Origin: an uncultured Amylibacter sp.
GTDB lineage: Bacteria; Pseudomonadota; Alphaproteobacteria; Rhodobacterales; Rhodobacteraceae
Reading direction: 5' to 3'
DNA length: 7,552 nucleotides
NCBI GenBank assembly: GCA_938001995.1
Contig: CALLAV010000194.1
Span: 1 to 7,552, forward strand
In this document: one piece after another, positions 1 to 4,860 of the stretch
How the letters are laid out: each line of letters opens with the position of its first letter
How positions within the stretch are numbered: position 1 is the stretch's first letter
Made by a program: the position numbers and the translations under genes
The notes under the pieces: model-generated
What the model saw: only the letters and a program-made list of their open reading frames with translations
The model's database searches: none
What the model was told of the DNA's origin: nothing

Positions 1-374
1 GGGGCGTATTTGATGAAATGGTGGCACTGGCCTGCCATCGGGCCAACGCCGCCCATTTGCCACATCAACCACTGATCGACGGCGATGCGGTTGCGTTCAG
101 ACGTGCCGCCGAATTTGCCCGTTTTGCGGGCGAGGTATTGCAGGATCGCGCCGCTTTCAAAGATGGAAATGGGCTTTCCGTCTGGCCCTGCTGGATCCGT
201 AATTGCTGGCATGCGGTTGTTTGGTGCTATTTTCAGGAAATCAGGGTCAAATTGATCGCCTTTCCCAATGTTGATCAGGTGCGTTTCAAAAGGCAGATCA
301 AATTCAAACAAAGCTATGGAAATTTTCCAGCCGTTGGGCGTGGGCCAATAAAACAAATCGATGGGGTCTTGCAT
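1..374 (-). CDS. Nu-class glutathione S-transferase (YfcG/YghU-like), C-terminus beyond window
   Basis: The minus strand is open from an ATG at 374 to the left edge, giving 124 codons of an incomplete protein. The N-terminal thioredoxin-like domain carries PTPNGWK (residues 11-17). In the Nu class the Thr and Asn of TPNG take the place of the usual catalytic Tyr/Ser. Further class marks are NIGKGDQF (35-42), the cis-Pro segment PNNRMPAI (51-58), the glutathione-binding FESGAI (72-77), and QWLMWQMGGVGPM followed by GQCHHF at the start of the helical domain. Family members such as E. coli YfcG bind glutathione and act as disulfide-bond oxidoreductases or peroxidases in the cytoplasm. The start at 374 is preferred because GGAG lies 7 bases upstream. 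An in-frame ATG at 416 would add 14 residues but has no ribosome binding site. The gene is divergent from the flavoenzyme. The class is secure; the substrate is unknown. Confidence 0.9.
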   Translation of the reverse strand, partial: MQDPIDLFYWPTPNGWKISIALFEFDLPFETHLINIGKGDQFDPDFLKIAPNNRMPAITDPAGPDGKPISIFESGAILQYLARKTGKFGGTSERNRIAVDQWLMWQMGGVGPMAGQCHHFIKYA

Positions 375-381
375 GGGACAG

Positions 382-385
382 CTCC
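382..385 (-). promoter_or_regulatory. Ribosome binding site choosing the GST start
   Basis: On the minus strand GGAG is followed by 7 bases and then the ATG at 374. The other in-frame ATG (416) has no purine-rich stretch at a suitable distance, so this site favours the shorter protein. Confidence 0.6.
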
Positions 386-448
386 AAAATGCGGGTTGCG
401 GGGCAGCGTTTGTCATGGTGATGTGAGCAAAATTGGGAGACGTTGTAA

Positions 449-1618
449 ATGTACGATGTGATTGTGATCGGGGCGGGCATGATGGGCAGTGCCGCGGCGC
501 GGCATCTGGTGAACATGGGCATGAAGACGCTGTTGATCGGGTCAGAGGAGCCAGTTATCAAAGACCAACATACGGGTGTTTTCGCAAGCCACTACGATCA
601 AGCACGGATTACGCGTCAGTTGGACAGCAAGGCGGATTGGGCGCGGTTTTCAAGCCGCTCTATTGCACGATACGCAGAGGTTGAGGCGGCTGGCGGGCAG
701 ACATTTTTTCATCCCGTGGGTGCGCTGATGGCAGGGCCACAAACAGGCGAGGGTGCTTGGTTTATTGAACGCAGTCGGGCTGTGGCAGCGGATCAGGGGA
801 TCGCGCACACACCTTTAGACGAACAAGAGCTAGCGAAGCGGTTCCCTTTCTTTGCCTTTCCTGAAGGGGTCGTCGGCTTGTATGAGACGGGAACGGGCGG
901 ATGGATAAATCCCCGTGATCACGTCACAGCAGAAATTGCCGCGGCCAAGGCAGGCGGTGCGGATGTGCATATCGGCGAGGTCGTGAGCGTGGAGTATTTG
1001 CCTGATGGCGTGGTTGTCCACTGTAGTGATCGCAAACAATTTGAGGGGCAAAAGATTGTCGTGGCCTGCGGACCGTTTTCCAAGGCCAAGGGTCTGTTGC
1101 ATGAACCGATCCCAATGACCGTTTATGCGCGGACAATTGCATTTTTGGAAATTGATGAGGCTGAGGCGTCACGGTTGGCGCAGATGCCCTCAGTGGTTTA
1201 TGTGCCGCCTGATTTAAGTTTTGATCCCTATATTTTGCCGCCCGTGCGCTATCCCGACGGAAAGATGTACATAAAAATCGGAGGGGACCCCGTGGATGTC
1301 GTCCTAGAGACTGTGTCGGATATGAAGGACTGGTTTCGGGGACCTGGGAATGCGGATGTGGCAGCGTTTTTGGCGGAAAAGTTGATGGGGTTGATGCCAA
1401 ATTTGGACTGCAAATCAGTGACGTTTGGCAGTTGTGCTACATCGTTTACGCCAAAGGGAAATCCGCTGATTTATGCACAGTCCGATCAATGCGTTGTCCT
1501 CAGTGCGGGCAATGGTGCGGGTGCAAAATGTGGGGATGAGCTTGGACGGCTGGGCGCTTTGGTTGCATCGGGGCAGGGCATACCTGCGAATGAGTATATA
1601 ACGGATTTTAAACCCTAG
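449..1618 (+). CDS. Monomeric sarcosine oxidase-like FAD-dependent amine oxidase (DAO family)
   Basis: This 389-residue protein has the usual length of monomeric sarcosine oxidase/N-methyltryptophan oxidase. It opens with the dinucleotide-binding strand MYDVIVIGAGMMGSAAARHL (GxGxxG at 8-13). SHYDQARITR (47-56) matches the MSOX segment with the conserved His and two Arg; R56 would correspond to the substrate-carboxylate Arg. YIKIG (274-278) places K276 at the oxygen-activating Lys of MSOX. GSCATSFTPKGNPLI (327-341) puts C329 at the Cys that carries FAD covalently. GNGAGAK (354-360) offers K360 as the second carboxylate-binding residue. The expected reaction is oxidation of a secondary or primary amino acid-type amine to an imine with release of hydrogen peroxide. 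These alignments are from memory. D280 stands about where MSOX has an active-site His, so sarcosine itself is not assured. GGGAGA lies 8 bases before the ATG. The kinase gene follows after 22 bases, probably in one transcript. Confidence 0.88.
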   Translation: MYDVIVIGAGMMGSAAARHLVNMGMKTLLIGSEEPVIKDQHTGVFASHYDQARITRQLDSKADWARFSSRSIARYAEVEAAGGQTFFHPVGALMAGPQTGEGAWFIERSRAVAADQGIAHTPLDEQELAKRFPFFAFPEGVVGLYETGTGGWINPRDHVTAEIAAAKAGGADVHIGEVVSVEYLPDGVVVHCSDRKQFEGQKIVVACGPFSKAKGLLHEPIPMTVYARTIAFLEIDEAEASRLAQMPSVVYVPPDLSFDPYILPPVRYPDGKMYIKIGGDPVDVVLETVSDMKDWFRGPGNADVAAFLAEKLMGLMPNLDCKSVTFGSCATSFTPKGNPLIYAQSDQCVVLSAGNGAGAKCGDELGRLGALVASGQGIPANEYITDFKP

Positions 1619-1628
1619 GACCCCTTTC

Positions 1629-1633
1629 AAGGA
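1629..1633 (+). promoter_or_regulatory. Ribosome binding site supporting a GTG start
   Basis: AAGGA is followed by 7 bases and GTG at 1641. The nearby ATG at 1633 is in another frame and overlaps the site, so GTG is the only start with good spacing for the kinase. Confidence 0.6.
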
Positions 1634-1640
1634 TGGAATC

Positions 1641-2243
1641 GTGGACGCGTTCAAACACATTACCGATCTATTAAAGGAACCGTTCAGCGGGCGGCGTATG
1701 ATTGCGATGGCGGGTCCGCCTGCAAGCGGCAAATCCACCGCCGCAGAGGCGGTTGCGGATGCCGTTGATGGTGGTTGTGTCGTACCGATGGACGGGTTTC
1801 ATCTGGACAATGGCCTGTTAGACGCACGCGGTTTGCGCGCGGTAAAAGGGGCGCCACAGACGATTGATGCACTTGGGTTTCTGCGACTTGTGGAGCGCCT
1901 GAAAGTGGAAGACGAAGTTCTGTTCCCGCGATTTAGTCGCGAATTAGATATGTCGATTGCCTGTGCTGGGGCAATAACGGCAGATATTAAAACCGTAATT
2001 GTTGAAGGCAATTATCTGCTGCTTGATCGGCCTGTTTGGAAAGACCTACACACCCTTTGGGACAAAAGTATCATGCTGACTGTGCCAAGTGACGCGCTAG
2101 AGGCGCGATTGGTGCAGCGCTGGATCGATCAGGGTCACAGCCCCGAGGATGCCAAGGCACGGGCCATGCGCAATGATATTCCGAACGCGCGCTTAGTGAT
2201 CAACGGATCAATTGGCGCCGATGTGGTGATTGCGAATACCTAG
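1641..2243 (+). CDS. Small P-loop kinase, uridine kinase/CoaA/FrcK-like family
   Basis: A 200-residue cytoplasmic P-loop enzyme with Walker A GPPASGKST at 25-33. MDGFHLDN (51-58) is the DGFH motif common to uridine kinases, pantothenate kinases and their small relatives. FPRFSRELD follows near 94-102, and VIVEGNYLLLD is the Walker B-like strand with EGNYLLL. A helical lid contains the Arg-rich LVQRWIDQGHSPEDA, and RNDIPNARLV near the C-terminus is typical of this group. It should transfer phosphate from ATP to a small hydroxylated metabolite. It is shorter than type I pantothenate kinase (about 310 residues) and looks closer to the uncharacterised YggC/FrcK-like proteins, so a CoaA or Udk label would be an over-call. 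It begins with GTG, 22 bases after the flavoenzyme stop, so the two are probably co-transcribed. The substrate cannot be told from the sequence. Confidence 0.85.
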   Translation: MDAFKHITDLLKEPFSGRRMIAMAGPPASGKSTAAEAVADAVDGGCVVPMDGFHLDNGLLDARGLRAVKGAPQTIDALGFLRLVERLKVEDEVLFPRFSRELDMSIACAGAITADIKTVIVEGNYLLLDRPVWKDLHTLWDKSIMLTVPSDALEARLVQRWIDQGHSPEDAKARAMRNDIPNARLVINGSIGADVVIANT

Positions 2244-2267
2244 CACAAATGGTTGACGCCACTTGTG
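2244..2267. repeat. Imperfect inverted repeat just after the kinase stop
   Basis: CACAAATGG (2244-2252) is matched by CCACTTGTG (2259-2267): eight of nine positions pair, with one A/C mismatch. The 6-base centre is TTGACG, which is also the best -35-like box ahead of metZ. No T-tract follows, so it is a poor terminator. It could be an operator or chance. Confidence 0.35.
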
Positions 2268-2281
2268 GTGTATCCTACGAG
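2253..2281 (+). promoter_or_regulatory. Possible sigma-70 type promoter for metZ leader
   Basis: TTGACG (2253-2258) matches five of six -35 consensus bases. TACGAG (2276-2281), 17 bases downstream, is a weak -10 (three of six). Transcription would start near 2288, right at the first base of the riboswitch, which supports the placement even though the -10 is poor. Confidence 0.35.
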
Positions 2282-2287
2282 TATCCC

Positions 2288-2340
2288 AGTGGCGATTTGT
2301 AACCGGATTGTGGGCCACTTTAATCTTACCACTAAAAGGT
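2288..2340 (+). promoter_or_regulatory. SAM-II riboswitch aptamer upstream of metZ
   Basis: The RNA folds as the SAM-II H-type pseudoknot. P1 is AGTGGC (2288-2293) with GCCACT (2314-2319), six pairs. The loop holds the conserved GATTTG, AACCG and ATTG blocks in order (2294-2310). After P1 come TTAA and then ACTAAAAGG (2331-2339), matching the conserved (G)CTAAA element. The pseudoknot can be drawn as GTGG (2310-2313) with CCAC (2329-2332) and ACC (2302-2304) with GGT (2338-2340). Compared with my recollection of the crystallised Sargasso Sea SAM-II, P1 has changed in both strands and one pseudoknot pair changes from C-G to T-A, which is compensatory. The class senses S-adenosylmethionine and represses methionine genes (metA, metX, metZ) in Alphaproteobacteria. 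The terminator downstream implies transcriptional control. No covariance-model search was possible. Confidence 0.88.
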
Positions 2341-2368
2341 CGAGGGCAAAGGTATACGCACCCCGATC
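2338..2368 (+). promoter_or_regulatory. Candidate antiterminator hairpin linking riboswitch to terminator
   Basis: GGTCGAGG (2338-2345) pairs with CCCCGATC (2361-2368): seven of eight positions, one of them G-T, with one A/C mismatch and a 15-base loop. The left arm includes GGT 2338-2340, which SAM-bound RNA holds in the pseudoknot. The right arm is the 5' arm of the terminator. The two folds are therefore mutually exclusive, as needed for a SAM-off switch. This is inference from base pairing only. Confidence 0.5.
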
Positions 2369-2390
2369 GTCGTTACGGTTGGGGTTTTTT
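2360..2390 (+). terminator. Rho-independent terminator in metZ leader
   Basis: ACCCCGATCG (2360-2369) pairs throughout with CGGTTGGGGT (2376-2385), ten pairs including two G-T, around the 6-base loop TCGTTA. The T-run 2385-2390 follows directly. It lies between the SAM-II aptamer and metZ, so it is best read as the riboswitch's expression platform and not as the end of the kinase operon, though both are possible. Confidence 0.8.
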
Positions 2391-2427
2391 GTTGGGCTGC
2401 CCCTTTTTGGCCCCGAATTGGAGACGT

Positions 2428-3609
2428 ATGACTATGGAAAACTGGTCAGCAAAAACAAAACTGGTGCATGCGGGCGCGAAACGTTCGCAGTTTGGGGAGC
2501 TGTCAGAGGCGCTCTATCTGACGCAGGGCTTCTTGTACGAAAGTGCGGAACAGGCCGAGGCGCGGTTCATTGAAAGCGGCGAGGATGAGTTCATCTATGC
2601 CCGCTATGGCAACCCGACTGTGCGCATGTTTGAAGAGCGGATTTCGGTGCTGGAGGGGGCGGAGGATGCCTTTGCCACTGCGTCTGGGATGGCGGCGGTG
2701 AACGGGGCACTGATGGCGCTGTTGGGCGCGGGGGATCATCTGGTCGCGGCAAGGGCGCTGTTTGGATCCTGTCTGTTCATTGTTGAGGATATCTTGCCAC
2801 GGTTCGGTGTTGAAGTGACCTTGGTGGACGGCACGGATTTGGATGCATGGCGGGCGGCAGTGCGGCCCGACACGAAGGTTGTATTTCTGGAGAGTATTTC
2901 CAACCCAACGTTGGAGGTGATTGATATTAAAGGTGTTTCCAAGATTGCGCACGCCGCTGGAGCAATGGTCGTAGTGGACAATGTATTTGCAACGCCCGTG
3001 TTCCAACGCACGTTTGATCTTGGGGCGGATGTGGTGATCTATTCCGCGACCAAACACATAGACGGGCAGGGACGCTGCCTAGGTGGCGTTGTTCTGGGCA
3101 GTCGTGAGTTTATCAAGGGGCCGTTGCAGACCTATCTGAAACATACGGGCGCGGCGATGAGCCCGTTTAATGCCTGGGTCATGGTGAAGGGGCTGGAAAC
3201 ACTTGCGCTGCGGTGTGAGGCGCAAGCGACCACGTCAGAGTTTTTGACGCGCGAGTTGGCAGGGCACGAAGCGCTTGAGCGGGTGATTTATCCGTTTGCC
3301 GACGATCATCCGCAAGTGGAATTGGCGAAGGCGCAGATGGAACGGGGCGGGACAGTGATTACCCTTGTTCTGAAGGGCGGCAAAGAGGCTGCGTTTAAGT
3401 TCCTGAACGCGCTGCGCATTGTGCGGATTTCAAACAATTTGGGCGATGCCAAGAGCCTTGTGACACATCCCGCAACCACGACTCATCAACGTCTAAGCGA
3501 CAATCAACGGGGTGCACTTGGCATTTCAGACGGTTTGGTGCGTATTTCTGTCGGTTTGGAAGACCAGAACGATCTATTGGCTGATATCAGGGGGGCGTTG
3601 GCTGCTTAA
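2428..3609 (+). CDS. metZ: O-succinylhomoserine sulfhydrylase
   Basis: A 393-residue PLP enzyme of the Cys/Met metabolism (CGS-like) family. It joins sulfide to O-succinylhomoserine to give homocysteine in methionine synthesis. The start region has LVHAGAKRSQFGELSEALYL. YARYGNPT (57-64) is the tetramer-contact and phosphate-binding segment. ATASGMAA (83-90) caps the PLP phosphate. D184 in VVVDNVFATP (181-190) would contact the pyridine nitrogen. SATKHIDGQGRCLGG (206-220) holds K209, the Schiff-base lysine; HIDGQGRCLGG is characteristic of MetZ rather than MetB/MetC. SLVTHPATTTH and VRISVGLED close the C-terminal domain. Length is normal. ATG 2428 is chosen because homologs start near MxxNW. 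GGAG at 2420-2423 is only 4 bases before it and 10 before the in-frame ATG at 2434, so the protein may instead begin at 2434. Expression is likely controlled by the SAM-II riboswitch and terminator ahead of it. Confidence 0.95.
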   Translation: MTMENWSAKTKLVHAGAKRSQFGELSEALYLTQGFLYESAEQAEARFIESGEDEFIYARYGNPTVRMFEERISVLEGAEDAFATASGMAAVNGALMALLGAGDHLVAARALFGSCLFIVEDILPRFGVEVTLVDGTDLDAWRAAVRPDTKVVFLESISNPTLEVIDIKGVSKIAHAAGAMVVVDNVFATPVFQRTFDLGADVVIYSATKHIDGQGRCLGGVVLGSREFIKGPLQTYLKHTGAAMSPFNAWVMVKGLETLALRCEAQATTSEFLTRELAGHEALERVIYPFADDHPQVELAKAQMERGGTVITLVLKGGKEAAFKFLNALRIVRISNNLGDAKSLVTHPATTTHQRLSDNQRGALGISDGLVRISVGLEDQNDLLADIRGALAA

Positions 3610-3684
3610 TTGGGAAAATAGGTGGTAATTTATCCGCCCGACGCCATATAAGAAGCAATCACGGTTAAACCAAAGGGGTAATTC
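3610..3684 (+). promoter_or_regulatory. metZ-folE2 spacer with -10-like TATAAG
   Basis: The 75-base gap holds TATAAG (3647-3652) as a fair -10, but no convincing -35 stands 16-18 bases upstream. AAAGGGG (3672-3678) is a good ribosome binding site 6 bases before the folE2 ATG. A G-rich/C-rich near-palindrome (3621-3638) surrounds TAATTTAT and ends in CCGCC. No terminator and no recognisable Zur box are seen, so folE2 may be read partly from metZ. Confidence 0.3.
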
Positions 3685-4812
3685 ATGAACGTTCATGACC
3701 CGGAAATAGAGACCGAAATTCGTTCTGAGGGCAATGAGGCCCCAACAGAACAAGAAGCGAGAGAAGCGCTGGCTGTTTTGCGGCGCTGGGCATCGGAAAA
3801 CGATGCAACTGCTTTTGCGAATTTGGCACCCATAGATGCGGCTGGCGCTTTGGCGCGTGGTCTTGGCGACGACTATCCCGTCCTGTCCAATGAATACCCC
3901 ACCGATTTGGTGGCGGATAAGGCATATATTGCGGGTCTACCTGATCTGCAAAACGGTCCAGCAAGCCTGATCCGTGGTGCAAAGACAGCGATTCAGCATG
4001 TGGGGATTTCTAACTTTCGTCTGCCACTGCGGTATTTGACCCGCGATAAAGGTGAGATGCAGCTTGAGACGTCAGTGACGGGCTCTGTATCGCTGGAAGA
4101 GAATAAAAAGGGCATTAACATGAGCCGCATTATGCGGTCATTTTATACCCATGCGGAAAGCGTGTTCAGTTTTGATGTGATGGACGCGGCGCTTGGCGAT
4201 TACGTGACGGATTTAGACAGTCTGGATGCGCGCATTCAAATGCGTCTATCGTTTCCTATGAAAAAACAATCTCTTAGATCTGGTTTGGACGGTTATCAGT
4301 ATTACGATATTGCGCTGGAAAGCACGTATCGTGATGGGGTGAAGACGCGTATCCTGCATCTGGATTATGTGTATTCGTCCACATGTCCGTGTTCTTTGGA
4401 ACTGTCTGAGCATGCACGTCGTACACGCGGACAACTGGCCACGCCCCATTCACAGCGTTCTGTGGCGCGGGTGTCGGTTGAGGTTCTGGCGGGCGAAACC
4501 CTGTGGTTTGAGGATTTGGTGGCGCTGTGCAATGAGGCCGTGCCGACGGAAACGCAAGTGATGGTAAAGCGCGAAGACGAGCAAGCCTTTGCAGAGTTGA
4601 ACGCAGCCAACCCAATTTTTGTCGAAGATGCGGTGCGTCTGTTCTATCAGTCTTTGGCCAAAGATGCGCGGATCGGTGATTTTCGTGTGGTGGCGAGCCA
4701 CCAAGAAAGCCTGCACAGCCATGATGCGATTTCTGTGCTGTGTCGGGGGGGCATGTTCGAGCAATCCAGCTTTGATCCAAAGTTGTTCGAGACGCTTATT
4801 CACCGTGGTTAA
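3685..4812 (+). CDS. folE2: GTP cyclohydrolase I type IB (FolE2)
   Basis: A 375-residue member of the COG1469 family. It converts GTP to 7,8-dihydroneopterin triphosphate, the first step of tetrahydrofolate (and of queuosine) synthesis, using a metal site that need not be zinc. The family core begins near residue 87 (PDLQNG...IQHVGISNFRLPLRY). It continues with GINMSRIMRSF (143-153), YSSTCPCSLELS (230-241), TPHSQRS (253-259), KREDEQAF (295-302), NPIFVEDAVR (309-318) and SHQESLHSHDA (338-348). From remembered alignment with the Neisseria enzyme, C234, H255 and E299 fall at its Cys147, His159 and Glu201. The first 86 or so residues are extra compared with about 257 residues in Neisseria: an acidic, helix-prone segment plus DDYPVLSNEYPTDL. 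Long forms occur in Rhodobacterales relatives. ATG 3685 has a strong AAAGGGG site. It sits 75 bases after metZ and feeds the folate arm of methionine synthesis. Confidence 0.95.
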   Translation: MNVHDPEIETEIRSEGNEAPTEQEAREALAVLRRWASENDATAFANLAPIDAAGALARGLGDDYPVLSNEYPTDLVADKAYIAGLPDLQNGPASLIRGAKTAIQHVGISNFRLPLRYLTRDKGEMQLETSVTGSVSLEENKKGINMSRIMRSFYTHAESVFSFDVMDAALGDYVTDLDSLDARIQMRLSFPMKKQSLRSGLDGYQYYDIALESTYRDGVKTRILHLDYVYSSTCPCSLELSEHARRTRGQLATPHSQRSVARVSVEVLAGETLWFEDLVALCNEAVPTETQVMVKREDEQAFAELNAANPIFVEDAVRLFYQSLAKDARIGDFRVVASHQESLHSHDAISVLCRGGMFEQSSFDPKLFETLIHRG

Positions 4813-4820
4813 GCCTTAAC
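4808..4820. repeat. Perfect 6-base dyad across the folE2 stop codon
   Basis: GTTAAG and CTTAAC flank a single central C (4814). The folE2 TAA stop (4810-4812) lies in the left half. It is too tight to fold fully as an RNA hairpin and has no T-run, so it is not a terminator. It stands about 40 bases before trkH and could be a protein-binding dyad, but six-base dyads also occur by chance. Confidence 0.3.
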
Positions 4821-4860
4821 TTCGCTTGACAGTTTGAATGGGGAGGGCCAAGCCTTCCAC

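Noticed and set aside
375..448. Promoters in the divergent GST/flavoenzyme gap
   Set aside because: TTGCGG and TTGTCA occur, but neither has a -10 partner at usual spacing on the plus strand, so none is called.
18..461. Plus-strand open frame over the left end
   Set aside because: It lies antisense to the well-supported glutathione S-transferase and overlaps the flavoenzyme start; no recognisable domain.
924..1400. Long minus-strand open frame inside the flavoenzyme gene
   Set aside because: It is an antisense shadow: Pro/Arg/His-rich composition, no known motifs, and the plus strand has clear family motifs throughout.
2263..2427. A 55-codon upstream extension of the metZ frame
   Set aside because: It would translate through the riboswitch and terminator, has no ribosome site, and does not resemble MetZ N-termini. 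It starts from TTG.
2391..2430. A second SAM riboswitch (SAM-V) in tandem with SAM-II, as in some marine bacteria
   Set aside because: The stretch between terminator and metZ lacks a second aptamer-like pattern with conserved CTAAA and pseudoknot arms.
3610..3684. Zur operator upstream of folE2
   Set aside because: FolE2 is zinc-regulated in some bacteria, but no AT-rich palindrome of the alphaproteobacterial Zur type is present here.
4826..4848. TTGACA as a complete sigma-70 promoter for trkH
   Set aside because: No TATAAT-like hexamer lies 15-19 bases downstream, so it is mentioned only as a possible half-site.
4834..4860. A TTG start nine codons upstream for trkH
   Set aside because: There is no ribosome site before it, it would cover the only G-rich site, and TrkH proteins start at the MFDVRP-like segment.
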